Shown: one piece after another, positions 11,055 through 23,126 of the stretch
How the letters are laid out: each line of letters begins with the position of its first letter
Position numbering within the stretch: position 1 is the first letter of the stretch
NCBI GenBank assembly: GCA_023935145.1
Contig: CM043698.1
Location: 76,712,501 to 76,776,500 of the forward strand
Origin: Bretschneidera sinensis
Lineage: Eukaryota; Streptophyta; Magnoliopsida; Brassicales; Akaniaceae
Direction: 5' to 3'
Length of the DNA stretch: 64,000 nt
Notes under the pieces: model-generated
What the model was told of the DNA's origin: nothing
Seen by the model: only the letters and a program-made list of their open reading frames with translations
Databases searched by the model: none
Translations under genes and position numbers: made by a program

Positions 11055-13152
11055 TCACTACTCCAAAAAGAAAGCCATGATAACGACCACATGGAGTCAA
11101 GATGAAGAGGAAGAAACTTTGGACAATGAAGTTGGATACAAGGAGATTGCCAACCTATGCTTGATGGCAATCAATGATGAGAATAATGTATCAATTTCTT
11201 CCCCTTCTAATAATATCATTGTTAGTAGTAGTGAAGAATTAATTGAAGTTATAAATGAGATACATGAAGAATTTAAGAAATTCGATTCTAAAATTGTGGC
11301 TCTCAAGAAGGAAGTCTTATATCTTTCTAAATAGATGGAAGCCTTGAAAAAAGAAAAAGAAAAACTATCTTCCATGCTTTATAACTTTTCACAAGATTTT
11401 CTAAAAATTGAAAATAATATTTTAAAGAAGAAAATAATGGAATTGAATAGCACTATATCTAGACTTATGCTTGGAAAAGAAAAGTTAGATGAAGGGCTAT
11501 CTTACCAAAGGTTAAGTGAAGGAAAATCCGGCTTGGGTTATTCCCCATTAGGCAAGCAAAATAAAAAAAGACTTTGTTCATGAAAACAACATGTGTGAAT
11601 GAAGCCTCCACTTCCAAGGCTACTAGTAAGATTAAAAACACTCCCTCAATATATACTAGTAGGTCTAAGAATATAAATTTAAATCCTAATGCATATACTA
11701 GAGATAAGCATCCTAGAAATACTCATGTATATATGTATGTTCTCTCAAGAAATGCAAATGCTAGGAATAATCATTCAAAAAATGCATATACTAGAAATTC
11801 ACATCCTTGGAATTACCATCATGTATATCCTAGAGATAATATGTGTGTTCATAACTTGTATACTACAAGTGCACATCCTAGAAATTACCATCATACATTT
11901 CCTAGAAATAACATGCGTGTTCATAATTTTCATAAAAGAAACATATATCCTAAGAATGCTCATCCAAGGAACTATAGACATGTATATTTAAGAAATCTTG
12001 GAAACTTCAATAAATATTATCCTAGGATCATGCATCATCAACATGTCCACAATTATAGAGCACCTTATAATATTAAGAAAGTATGGGTCCCTAAAGGAAC
12101 TGTATTTTCTAGGACTAACCCCAAAAGACTTAAGAAATTTTAGGTATCTAAAAGTGCAATTGTATATTCTTGTGTAATATAGATATGTCTCCACACCAAG
12201 GAAAAATGTAACTATTAGTACATTGATAGTGGATGCTCAAAGCACATGACTGGTGATCAAAGCATGTTCAAAGAGCTAGCTTTAAGGGATGACAGACACG
12301 TCACCATTGGAGATGACACAAAGATAAAGATCATCAGGCATGACAAAGTTGGTAATGATTTCTCAACTATTGATAATGTTTTATATGTGCAAGGCCTTAA
12401 GCCAAATTTACTTAGTATTAGTCAACTATGTGACAAAGGCAACAAAATCATATTTGAAACCTCTCATTGTCTAGTAATAGACATCAAAAGTAACAAGATC
12501 AAGTTTGTTGGCCATAGACACGAAAATGTCTATACAGTTGATTTAAAATCTTTGCATTCGGAAAACGAAAAATATTTTCCCGCTTTTAGTGAAAACCCTT
12601 GGCTATGGCATAAAAGACTTGGTCATGTGAACTTGGATTTGCTTAAAATTATTTCAAGAAAAAATTTAGTCATTGGACTTCCAAAAATCAAATTTGAAAA
12701 AGACAAGATGTGTAATGCTTGTCAAATGGGAAAATAAACAAGAATTTCTTTTAAATCAAAAAATATAATCTCAACCTCTAGACCATTGGAACTTTTTCAT
12801 ATTGACTTGTTTGGTCCAATAAGTACCATTAGTTTAGGCGACCATCAATATGCTCTTGTTATTGTTGCTGATTATTCAAGATATACCTTTGTTATTTTTA
12901 TTACTTACAATGATGAAGCATATAAAGGATTTGTGAACTTTTGCAAGAAGGTTCAAAATGAAAAGGTATTTCTATTTCAAGCATTAGAAAGTGATCATGG
13001 AAAAGAATTTGAAAACCAACACTTTTCAAAATTTTGTGATGAAAATGGAATTGATCACAATTTTTCAGCTCCTAGAACTCCTCAACAAAATTGAGTTGTT
13101 GAGAAGGAAAATAGAATTCTAAAAGAATTTTCTAGAACAATGCTTTGAGAAA
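11055..13152 (+). pseudogene. Copia gag-C/protease/integrase, duplicated copy B
   Basis: It has the same content and order as copy A. The protease frame with HMTGDQSMF starts at 12246, GAG-pre-integrase ends with the shared TAA at 12735, and the integrase core runs 12786-13094 with ALESDHGKEFENQHFSKFCDENGIDHNFSAPRTPQQN, where the second catalytic Asp (SDHGKEF) and the downstream PQQN block are intact; a TGA follows. Small differences from copy A include RHVTIG for RHVSIG and WHKRLG for WHRRLG. It keeps the longer integrase frame, so copy A acquired its frameshift after the duplication. Confidence 0.85.
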
Positions 13153-13157
13153 ACAAC

Positions 13158-15211
13158 TTGCCAAAATACTTTTGGGTGAAGGCCGCAAACACTTCTTACT
13201 ATGTTTTAAATAGAGTATTAATTAGGCTTATACTTGACAAAACTCTATATGAACTATGGAAAGGTAGAAAGCCTAATATATCTTATTTTTGTGCTTTTGG
13301 TGGCAAGTGCTTCATCCTAAATAACAATAAAACTAATTTAGGTAAATTTGACTCCAAGACAAATGAAGGGATATTCTTAGGATATTCAACCTCTAGTAAA
13401 GCTTATAATCTTCAACAAAAGAACTCTGGTGGTTAAAGAATCCGTACATGTTGCCTTTGATGAGTCTAACCCAATTAATAGTAGAGTAGTTTCTTTTAAT
13501 GATGATGCAGATTTTATTCCAAGAATGGAAACACCTACTCCCATTGTTGACCCGAAGGAGAGCCAACCTCAAACAATTCAAGAGATATATGCTCTCAATC
13601 TTGATTAACCATCTACAAGTCAACAAGAGGATAGTCTTCCCAAAGATTGGAGGTATGTGAATTATCATCCAATCAATCAAGTGATTGGTGATCCGTCACA
13701 AGGGATAAGAACTCGTTCCTCTATAAGAAATATTTGCAATTGTGTAGCCTATTTATCATAAGTAAGACTTTTGTAGAAGCAGAAAAGATATTGATTGGAT
13801 AAATGCTATACAAGAAGAATTAAATCAATTTGAAATAAACAAATTATAGAATCTAGTTCCTAGACCAAATAATCACATTATAATGGAACTAAATGGGTAT
13901 ATAGAAATAAAATGGATGAAAATGGAATAGTAACTAGGAAAGGCTAGACTAGTTATTTAGGGATATAATCAAGAAAAAGGAATAGATTTTGATGAGATCT
14001 ATGTACTCGTAGCTAGATTAGAAGCTATTCGTATGTTATTGGCCTTTGCACGCTTTAATAAATTTAAGCTATTTCAAATGGATGTAAAAAGTGTCTTTTT
14101 AAATGGTTTTATAGAAGAAGAGGTGTATGTTGAGCAACCTCTTGGATTTGAGAATCCTAGTCTTCCAAACCATGTTTATATGCTTTCTAAAGCAAGCTCC
14201 AAGAGCATGGTATGAAAAACTAAGTTCTTGCTTGAAAATGGTTTTATAAGAGGAAAAACAGATGCAACCCTCTTCACAAAAACGACACACTACTAGTCTA
14301 AATATATGTTGATGATATTATATTTGATGCTACTAATGAATCTATGTGTCAAGAGTTTGCTAAGTGTATGCAAGGTGAATTTGAAATGAGCATGATGGGA
14401 GAGTTTACTTACTTTCTTGGACTTCAAATCAAACAATTGAAAGAAGGCATGTTCATCAATCAATCAAAGTACACCAAAGACCTATTATAGAGGTTTGGGA
14501 TGGAAAGCTCAAAGTCAATTGGCACTCCTATGAGCACTTCTACAAAACTTGACCTAGATGACAAAGGTAAGTGTGTAGATACAAAAACTTATAGAAGCAT
14601 GGTAGGAGCTTTACTTTATCTAACTACAAGTAGACCTGATATAATGTTCAGTGTATGCATGTATGCTAGATTTCAATCTAATCCTAAGGAATCACATGTA
14701 ATTGCTAGTATTCTAGAAAATCAACTTTTGAGCTTGTAGGATATTCGGATACTGATTTTGCGGGTTGTAGGCTAGATAGAAAAAGCACTAGTGGAATATG
14801 CCAATTTTTAGATGTAATGTTAACTCTTGGTTTTCCAAGAAACAAAATTCGGTTGCGCTATCAACCACCGAAGCGGAATATGTAGCAACTGAAAGTTGTT
14901 GTGCACAAGTGTTGTGGATGAAACAACAATTAGAAGACTATGACATGAACTTTAAAAATATACCAATTTATTGTGATAACACTAGTGCTATCAACTTGAC
15001 CAAAAATCTTATTCAACATTCAAGAACCAAACACATAGAAATGAGGCATTACTTCATAAGAGACAATGCTCAAAAGGGTGATATTAGATTAGAATTCATC
15101 CATTCAGAGGACCAAATAGTTGACATTCTTACTAAGCTCTTGAACGAATATAACTTTAGCAAGATTAGACTATTAATAGGATTAACAAATTATGAAAATA
15201 TGTATGTTTGA
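13158..15211 (+). pseudogene. Copia pol: integrase C-terminus, reverse transcriptase, RNase H
   Basis: Integrase C-terminus KYFWVKAANTSYYVLNRVL..ELWKGRKPNISYF..GYSTSSKAYN runs 13158-13430. A linker with DPKESQPQTIQEIY and GDPSQGIRTRSS precedes reverse transcriptase, which is scattered over frames: ARFNKFKLFQMDVKSVFLNGFIEEEVYVEQPLGFE (14048-14150) and the catalytic YVDD at 14305-14316. Then come FEMSMMGEFTYFLGLQI, SIGTPMSTSTKLD, YRSMVGALLYLTTSRPDIMF and RNase H with STTEAEYVATESCCAQVLWM and IPIYCDNTSAINLTKN..HIEMRHYFIRD, ending at 15211. Many stops are present, so no active enzyme is possible. Confidence 0.9.
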
Positions 15212-15359
15212 TTGCATGTACATTTTATCATATGTATATTTGACATCTAGTGAATGAGTATTAACTCCCATTTAATATAACTCTCACTCAGGATGGTATA
15301 GATAAATCATTTCTTCCTAAAATTCCAAGTTGGAGCTCAAAATTTTATGTTTTGTGAAA

Positions 15360-15660
15360 GACCCAATCGACTAGTATATTGATCCAGTCGACTAGTATCT
15401 TTCTGTCCAGTTACCCAGTCGACTAGTTGAGTTAATCCTGTCGACTGGTAACTCACTGTCTATTTCACCAGTTGACTAATACAACAATCCAGTCGACTGG
15501 TATTACACAAGAATATTTGGAGTCAAAAATTTGAATTTCTTCTGGATAACCCAGTCGACTGGTATCTTACTGCCAGATTACCCAGTCGACTGGTATCCTG
15601 ACTCAGTCAATTGGTATGTCGAAATGTCCCCAAAATATGAAGGATCTAGTCGATTGGTTT
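15360..15660 (+). repeat. Cluster of CAGTCGACTG palindromes in the copia 3' region
   Basis: About nine copies of the near-palindrome ACCCAGTCGACTGGT, intact or decayed, occur at irregular spacing of 25-45 bp. Similar clusters sit in both LTRs (about 6415-6560 and 18220-18425). No coding sequence is visible in 15212-15700. Confidence 0.85.
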
Positions 15661-15826
15661 CGTGATTCTATATATAGTCGCTTCATTTTTTTTTCAAAAA
15701 TTTTACGCCATTTTTGACAAACCCTAGCTTTCTCTCTCTAAAAATCCTTGATTTTTCACCAAAATATTTTAAGATAAGCTCCATAAAACCTTCATTTTTC
15801 CATCGAATCACCTATTTTTCAACTTT

Positions 15827-17121
15827 TCATGGTCGAAACCCCATCATTTCCCAAAACTTCTCTCCAAACAATTTTTCTTCAAAATATATGAGAGAATCCA
15901 GGTAAAAACCACGGTTGCCGAACCTCACGCACCCATAAGGTCTCGTTATAAGAAGTCTTCGGCACCGGACACCAAGGGCAAGGGGATAACTGGTTCCTCG
16001 AGCAAGTAGGCGAAGACCGAGCTTGATGAGTCCCTCTTTTGGAACCCTGCCGCTAATAGAAGGTATACCTCTGTTATTCACCATAAAAAGATCATGACAG
16101 GTAGATTCGTCGATTTCAATTATATCTGTTATGCAAATTTTGACATATTTCTTGATTTTGAAGCCATTCACTTAACCCTCTTGTAAATATCCACCAAAAA
16201 TACTACCCATGCCTCATCCATCAATTCTATATCAACCTGGTCAAACCTAGCCCATTAGCTCTTCGATTTAAGACCAAGGTCATAGGCATAGAATTTGAAG
16301 TAAATATCGACCTTTTGGTCAACCTACTGAGAATCCTTATAAGAGGGGTCTAGTGGAGTCTGGATGGATGGCCAAACAATTTTTACTATGAGGAGGCATG
16401 TCAGATTGTTAAGGACGACCCCAACTATGTCTTTTGTCCCACTACATTTCACCAATGTAGTGACATGCCCTTTGATTCAAAAATTTTCAACTTCGTCGTG
16501 AGTTAGACCATCCACCCTAGACTCGGGAGTTGAGATTATATGTTTAAAATAGATATAGTATTGATCTGGTGTCTCAAGAATGGACACCATTTCAATATTT
16601 ACCCACTCTTGCTCGCCAATATGATAAATGGCGAAGCACACGACTCTAGGTACCTCCTATATAGGATGCTCATCATTCTGATCCTTCAGCACTTCCATGT
16701 CCCCGTGCCTGCCTCCGAAGCCTATGATATCAACCTCAAGGACATTATTAATGTTTCATCTCTGAAGAAGATGAGGTACATGATCCGAGATGGCATGGCC
16801 CATTCCAAGGCTGGGTAGAACATTAGGATCAATGATGACGACAACAACGAGAAGGACGAAGAGATGCTTGATGATTCAGCTCCTCCCACTATCATGGACA
16901 CTGACCCTAGTCCACCACATGCTCGACATGGTGGCTATGGTGCTGGTCAGACTGGACACGATGATGTACTACAAGCTATTGCGAGCCTCCAACTGTCCAT
17001 GCAATTGGGCTTCCAAAGCTTGAGCTCTTCTATTGACCAAAGCTTCCAGTTGCTATGGACAGATATTAATCACATGCGTCATGACAGCAGCAGCCTCAGG
17101 GATGACTTTGAGTTATTCTGA
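15827..17121 (+). pseudogene. Accessory ORF downstream of copia pol (plant transposon-protein domain type)
   Basis: Sense-strand frames between RNase H and the 3' LTR read HAPIRSRYKKSSAPDTKGKG, then NRRYTSVIHHKKIMTGRFVDFNYI, then YPCLIHQFYINLVKPSPLALRFKTKVIGIEFEVNIDLLVNLL. Next come an open piece 16540-16818 (..MINGEAHDSRYLLYRMLIILILQHFHVPV..) and a Gln/Ser-rich tail ending SSLRDDFELF at 17121. The pattern of a fixed FVDF motif and then a hydrophobic helical domain resembles proteins annotated as putative plant transposon protein domain, and occupies the slot of the env-like ORF of SIRE-type elements. Stops break it in several places. Its function is unknown; the assignment is from memory of the pattern and tentative. 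Confidence 0.5.
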
Positions 17122-17907
17122 GAGCAGTCAGAAGGCTCGTTGGCAAAGATTCGAGATCTTCTCTGAGACAGCTCTGACTCTTCCACTCGTTGAGTCTTTT
17201 ATCATTTCGTTTATGTATATATAGCTCCATGGATATTTAGCACAAATATTTCTTTTCTTTATATACATTAATCTGCTTGTACTCGATGTTCAGACAGATT
17301 CTGTAAACTTATGATGTATGGATAATTATATATAGTGCTTATGTTTCACTTATTTCTCTTTTAGCTCATATATATGATTTACTTTAAAGCTATATGGTTA
17401 CTTAGTTTGAGTACTTTTTTCTCATCTATATGCTTTAACTATTCAAGCTTATGCGCAAACTTCTGATACTTCTCGAGAAGTCTTCCCAACTCCAAATAAT
17501 ACCTAGTTTTTGCACACAAGTTTTTTTATACCTTATCTTCATGTCTATGTGATTAAATTGCTTATTTTTCAAGTTTACACCCATTTTTTCTGTTGTTGTC
17601 AAAACGGGAGAGAAAAAGAGAAAAAACTATTGTAAAGCTTTTGTAAACTAAGATAGCATAAATTTAGGGGGAGTATTGCTCTGGACATGTTGAAAATGTA
17701 ATATATTCTTGCATTGCTTAGTTGGGATTGATATTGCTATATTACAACTGTTTTTGAATGCTTACAGGTTGATTTTTATAAAAAAAAAAAAAAAAAAAAA
17801 AAACAGAGGGAACTTTGTCCAAATTTAAAAATAAAAAAAAAACCAACACTTGGTTTTAAAACTATTTTTTCTCTTCTTAGTTTTGTCATCATAAAAAAGA
17901 GGGAGAT
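17122..17907 (+). other. Non-coding copia 3' region with polypurine tract
   Basis: No reading frame stands out. A run of 25 A residues sits at about 17779-17803, and the polypurine tract aaaaaagagggaga (17893-17906) lies directly before the 3' LTR, where it would prime plus-strand synthesis. Confidence 0.7.
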
Positions 17908-19083
17908 TGTTGAACCGTGTTTGATTTTAATAATGAAAAAACACTACTTAAGTTGCACTAAAAGTTTTATCTAAGTATTTAAGTAGTAAAAGCATTCAGT
18001 TCAGAAACAAGATGCAAGAACTCAACATGTTCAGACACCAAATGAAGACAGAAGATCTAGAATAGGCATTAAGGTAATTGAATCACTCTGTAAATCTATA
18101 AATTCAATTACTTGGCTTGATCTATGGCTTAATTTATAAAAGACTTTAACAAAACTAAAATACAAAAGTTTTTAAGTCATAAACCGCTTTGAAACATGAA
18201 AACTGGGTTGAAGGACAACCCAGTCGACTGGGTCTACATACTAGTTGACTAGGAAATGGGATAGTAAATTTCCAATTGACTGGTACTACAGACTCAGTCG
18301 ATTAGTAACTTCACTTAATCGACTAGTCCTATGAACTAGTCGACTGGTACTCTCCCTAAGCCGAAAAGTAAAAGATTTTCACTTGACTCAGTCGACTGGT
18401 ACAAGGACCCAGTCGACTGGTAATTCGAAAATATGAGCGTTTGAGACGTGGGACTTTAGCATTTAATTCCCTAAACCTACCAAGTCAGTTTCAAATGGCC
18501 ATATTGATTTAAGGCTATATAAACCCGCTTCAATGAGCATTTAAAGAAGGAAGATAGCGCATTCGATTCATCATATAGCTCATTAATTCTCAAAAGCTTT
18601 GAAAAATTCATTGTGAGTCATTCTTCAAGCTTGTTCTTGAAAGAGAGATATTATTCATTTGTAAAAGCATTCATTGCTATATCTCTACCATTTACTTTAC
18701 AGTTAATACAATTTATTATAAAAGGGAAAGAGTTGGTCTAACTCTTAGAGTGTTTAGAATTAAACATTTTGTCTGTAAATTCCGTGAGGAAGAGATTGTT
18801 TGTAAGGTTTGTGCAACACCCATGAAGTTGCTCGACTAACGATTAGTGGATTACTTCAAGGAGGTTCCTTGAAGAGAGTGGACGTACGGTGAGAGAGATT
18901 TCGATATTGCCGAACCACTATAAACGGAGTTTCCATTTCCTATTCCTTAACTCTTTTATTTACAAGCATATTATTTGATTGTGTGCATTACTTATCAAAT
19001 TGTTTTAAAAACTAGCAAGTTAATTAGCAAAAAGTTTTTAAAACCCAATTCATCTCCCTCTTGGGTTTGAAACTTGGTTTACA
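17908..19083 (+). repeat. 3' LTR of the copia element
   Basis: It starts TGTTGAACC after the polypurine tract and ends GGTTTACA before the AATAA duplication. It aligns end to end with 6102-7220 but with frequent substitutions and one extra palindrome-bearing segment (about 18345-18395). It carries the CAGTCGACTG motif cluster and a TATA-like ctatataaaccc near 18515. Confidence 0.9.
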
Positions 19084-19403
19084 AATAAAGATGGTTTTTG
19101 AAGTGTGTGATCGAGGTATGATCTTCATGGAGTTCGATGTTTGTTATGATTAAGAGGTAATATTAAAGGAAACTAATAAAAGAATTAAAGTTAGGAAGGT
19201 AAAAAGGTCAAAATCTCTTGTTTTGAGTATCTGTCTTTTGAGCTTAATAACCTTTTACCCAAAAAACTTGAGACCTTATTCTTTTCCAGATAAATATAAC
19301 TTTTAAATATATTTTCAATAATTTATTGTGGGAATTTTTTCGATAAGATATGAGTGAAGACTTATTTATTTACCAAAACAGGTCTGAAACTAACCAGTTT
19401 TAG
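19084..19403. other. Unassigned sequence between copia and the next insertion
   Basis: AT-rich, with no open frame or repeat that I can name. By position it should be LINE-1 sequence on the far side of the copia insertion, but no RT motif is readable. Confidence 0.3.
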
Positions 19404-21150
19404 TGTGACAGCTCTAATTTAAAATTGGTAGTGCATTTTGATATGAAATCATTTGAGCTTGAAATTATATTCCCTAAGCTTTATAGAAAGCAAAAAATGC
19501 CTCCTAACTCATTCGGACTAGCCCACATGACCCGTTTAAAGTTGAGATCTAGAATTTGGAAATTTTTCTATTCAAAGTTGGAATTCATTTCGGAAATTGC
19601 CTCAGTGAAGGTTCATTTGCCTCCAAGTCGATCGAGCATTTAAATGCCCAATCTATAGACATAGAAGACACCAACTACGTGAGATAAAAATCATTTGTAG
19701 ACACCAAAATCTCTAGCCTTTTTTCTTATCCCTAAACCCTAAATCTACGAACCCCAAACTTCCAATAAACTCTAGCCACCATAAAAATCCCTACACCCAT
19801 ACATCAATTCTACACTACTCCAAAACAAATTGTTTGATCAAATTCAAGTCCAAATTACAATTCTACATGCATTCATCCATCAACAGATATCTTAGGGCAA
19901 TCCACATCACACGTGGAAATCTACAAACGAATATGGTCTTAACTCATTGTTAATCCCTTTGCAACACACTAAAAGATAGAAACATCAGAAGGTTAGTATT
20001 TTATCTCTAGTTATTTAATTTAATTATCAAGCATGATGATCGATTATTACGAACCGCTATAGATTAAAATTATTTAACATAAGATTTTTTAATTGCATAA
20101 ATTCATGTCACAAAGATTTATTTTCGTTAAGTATATTTGCATCCTTACATGTCATATAGATTTATTTTTCAAAGCATGCTCTAGGGTTTCATCTAATTTT
20201 CATAGGATTATTGCATTAAAATTCACATGTCACATGGGAATAATATTTTTAGGGTTTTTTTTATATTTATGTGTCAACTAGATTAAGGTTTTACATGATT
20301 TTATACTGCTTAAAACTGATCGAAATCAATAAAAATTGGATTTTCCATCGAAAGTGAGGATATACCAAAACCAATAGTAGGGGAGCCAGTCGACTCTTTA
20401 CTAGAGCCGGCCAGTCTTTCCCTGTGATCGATCAGGTCCTATCTAGACCCGATCGGCTGACCCAACCTCAGTTTCTTCTGTTTTGTGAATTTTTGTTTCT
20501 ATTTTTAATTATTTGAACCTCTAATTTTTTGCACTAATATTTTTTCTCTATTGTGAGTGAAATTTTATATTTAAATGTTTTTAATTGTTTTATTTTATTT
20601 AGTTATGCATAATTATTATTTTGTTTGGTTGATATAATCGATACTTTGCAAAATTGATTGATGTAAATTATGATTGTGATTGCTAGCATATGTTAGTGTG
20701 TAGTAAAAATAGTCTAATTTAATTATTAAATATTCTTTCAAGAACATGAGGGCTAGGTTTTTACCTAGATGAGCGAGGAAGTTTTGATTCCTTCTTCTCT
20801 CGTATTCTAATTTCTTGTCCCGAATCTCTATCGTAGACCAATGATAAGGGATTTTGACATCTTTTAAGGTCAAATGATGACTCTAGTTTACTCATCATCA
20901 TTGCTTTGTGCTTGGATGACACATCTCCTCAGAAAATGTCCTCCGGTTATGCCAAACGCTATATGAATAGAGATATAATTTCTAGTATAACACTTAAAAA
21001 CACACCTATAACGGGAGCCTTCTTACTACTCATAAAAGGTTTGTGTTAGACATAGTAGGCGCTAATTCTTTCATATGCCAACTCACTTCAATCCGTACAC
21101 TCATTTATTCATCATTCCTTGAAAGGAATGGCCTTGAATATTAAGCTTGG
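19404..21150 (+). repeat. Possible solo LTR or LTR-like insertion in LINE-1
   Basis: The block begins TGTGACAGCTCTAATT, a typical start for plant Ty3/gypsy LTRs, and separates copia from the LINE-1 3' part. It contains a cluster of CGATCG/CAGTCGACT/GCCGGC palindromes at 20385-20465 and long AT-rich text, but no coding frame. I could not find a matching right border or target-site duplication, so the limits and identity are provisional. Confidence 0.35.
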
Positions 21151-21164
21151 AGTCATGGGATATC

Positions 21165-22190
21165 GACGGAAATAAGTAGTACCTACAGAGGTCAAGATGA
21201 TTCTTCATATTCCTCTAAGTTGGCGGGTGAGACAAGATTTGTATATTTGGCATTTTACGTCACATGGCAATCATATAGTAAAAAGTGAAAACTATGCTGA
21301 GAGACTTACCATTCATGGAGAAGATGATTGTCGAGTAGCATCTATCGTGGTTGGTGGTGGGTTGAATCAAAGTACTAATAGGATATGGAAGATTGTGTGA
21401 GATCTAAAAGTTAAAAATAAAATCAAGCCTTTTGCATGGAGACTTTATCACAATAGCCTTCCAACTGCGAAAAAATTGGGAAATAAAGATGTTGTCGTGG
21501 ATGGTGGGTGTAACCGTTCTCAAAAGGATATAGAGTGCAGCAGTACACATGCTCAGGTGAGTTGTCAATTTGTATAGCAGGTATAGAAAATAGCAATGAA
21601 AGGGATCAACTTCAATAAATACATCCAGAGAGGGATTCAATTATGGATTAAAGTAGTAGTTGATAATTGGGTTGTGGATGATCTTTCTTTATGGTTTATG
21701 GTGGTATGTGCATTGTGGGGTGATTGAAATCTTATGCAAATTGGAAAATCTAGAAGAGGTCCTGAGGTATTGGTGTAATTCACGCTGTAGTACTTTGATT
21801 AATATTAGGAGTTGACGAATTTATCAAATAAGAATAAAGGGAATATGGGTAACATATATGAAGGGTGGACAACACCAAGTTTTCCAATGTTCAAGATTAA
21901 TGTAGATGAGGTAGTTTTTGTGGAGGAAGGTGCAAGTGGAGTTGGGGTGATCTTGTAAAAGATTTCATGGCTGGTCTATCGCTGAAAGTGGCTAACTTGA
22001 TTGATTCGTTTGCAATTGAGGCAATTGCTGCTCGTGAGGCTTTACAATTTGCATTTGATGTGGGGTGTAAAGAAGTGATTCTTGAAGGGGACTGTGTCCA
22101 ACTTGTGTAGGGTTCAGGTTTTGAGTACTCCAACTATGGAAATATCATAGAAGATATCAAGGAGTTAAATGTTAAAAATAGTGATTCAAA
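21165..22190 (+). pseudogene. LINE-1 3' part: zf-RVT and RNase H-like domains
   Basis: Frames read VVPTEVKMILHIPLSWRVRQDLYIWHFTSHGNHIVKSENYAERL, then LKVKNKIKPFAWRLYHNSLPTAKKL, which is the zf-RVT region that ends plant LINE reverse transcriptases. Further on, WTTPSFPMFKINVDEVVFVEEGASGVGVIL and AIAAREALQFAFDVGCKEVILEGDCVQLV match a plant RNase H-like domain (LINE type, RVT_3), with its first catalytic Asp (NVDE) and the Glu-Gly-Asp block visible. Several stops occur. LINE-1 therefore had an RNase H tail, whereas LINE-2 does not. Confidence 0.7.
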
Positions 22191-22440
22191 ACTCAAACTT
22201 AAACAGGCCAAAAAAAATTTACTTTAAAATTCAAATTAAAAATCTCCAAAAATCTTAACAATCTATTTAGTTGGGGTTATTAAGGTGTGATTGGATAAGT
22301 TTAATCATATTTCAGTCACTTGTCTTATATTTGGTTCCTTCTTATACTGTTAATTTGAGATTGGAGTGGGATAAACTTAATCCTTATCCCATAAATTTAA
22401 TTAGGGGACATAATTTATCCCACCTCACTAGGATTAATTT
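22191..22440. other. AT-rich spacer with MITE-like text
   Basis: No gene. The phrase GTGTGATTGGATAA near 22288 also occurs inverted near 57000, which suggests a shared small repeat family, but no terminal repeats were resolved. Confidence 0.3.
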
Positions 22441-22860
22441 TTTTTCTTCCCTTTTTGCCCCATATTCTTCTATGTTTCTTCCTTTTTTTTTTTGTACGTC
22501 TTATCTTCTTCATTTTTCTTTCTTCCATTCATTCTTCTTCCTATCTCTCTCTTTCTTCTTCTTCCCCTATCATCCTCCTTATTCTTCCTCTCATCTCCTC
22601 CACATCTCTCTCTCTTCCTCCTTCTTCCCCTCTCCTCCTCCTTCTTATTCTTCCTCTCATCTCCTCTTCCTCATCTCTCTATCTCTTCCTTTTTCTTCCC
22701 CTCTTCTCATCTCCCCCTCTTTCTTCCTTCTTTTTTCCCTCTCCTCATCTCCCTCTCTCTCTTCCTTCTTTTTCCCCTTTCCTCTCCTTCTTATTCTTCC
22801 TCTCATCTCCTCTTCCCCCTGATTCTTATTGTTCCTCTCATCTCCTAATCCTCTTCAAGG
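22441..22860 (+). repeat. Pyrimidine-rich low-complexity tract (TTCTTCCTC)n
   Basis: About 420 bp of almost pure C/T, with irregular units such as cttcctctcatctcctcc repeated. All three frames stay open because the tract lacks stops; the resulting Ser/Pro/Phe-rich frames are artefacts. Confidence 0.9.
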
Positions 22861-23126
22861 GCTTGTTGAAAAATTAATTGGTAGAGGATGATGAATAGTG
22901 AATAATATAGTATGGTCTTTTGACATTTTACTCTAATACTCACACTAATATTTCCAAAACGGTAAAAGACCACGACTCCTCCAAGAAAGAAAAAATCAAG
23001 AGTTAAAAGGCAAGTTAGAGAGAGAAGCTCTCGGCTTTGGCGATAGCAGCTTGTCTATGACCCCCGCTCTCCTCCTTCTCCTCCTTTTCTCCTTCTTTTT
23101 TGTCTAATCTCTTCATCCCCCCTGTT

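Larger units (their letters stand above)
8289..13438 (+). repeat. Internal tandem duplication, period 2,416 bp, about 2.1 copies
   Basis: Sequence at 8335 (tactttt.gatgaaggccgcaaac) recurs at 10751 and again at 13167, both steps being 2,416 bp. Copies 8289-10704 and 10705-13120 run gag C-terminus, zinc-knuckle region, protease, GAG-pre-integrase and integrase; a third partial copy runs to about 13438, then continues uniquely into integrase/RT sequence. The two full copies look about 98 percent identical and share the same inactivating stops (TAA at 10320 and 12735). The element's LTRs are much less alike, so the duplication is younger than the insertion. Confidence 0.85.
6102..19083 (+). mobile_element. 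Ty1/copia LTR retrotransposon (SIRE/Maximus-like), degenerate
   Basis: The element starts TGTTTACC at 6102 and ends ..GTTTACA at 19083, and is flanked by the 5-bp direct repeat AATAA (6097-6101 and 19084-19088). The order LTR, gag, protease, integrase, reverse transcriptase, RNase H, extra 3' ORF, LTR is that of Ty1/copia. The long LTRs, the ORF downstream of RNase H and the integrase wording (WLWHRRLGHVNLDLL, SKNIISTSRPLELFHIDLFGP) point to the SIRE/Maximus lineage. About 13 kb is longer than usual because of an internal 2.4-kb duplication. All coding parts carry stops, and the LTRs differ by roughly 10-15 percent by eye, so it is old and inactive. Confidence 0.9.

Noticed and set aside
11689..11991. 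Open frames with repeated ILEI motifs in both copia copies
   Set aside because: They are out-of-frame readings of the Asn/His/Arg-rich gag linker.
22271..22877. Overlapping long open frames rich in Ser, Pro and Phe
   Set aside because: They come from a pyrimidine-only low-complexity tract that cannot form stop codons; no start context or domain.
22930..22970. Possible LINE-2 target-site duplication (cacactaatattt..aacggtaa versus cacagttgatattcacggaacggtaa after the A tail)
   Set aside because: The match has too many mismatches and gaps for an element with so few lesions; it could be chance.
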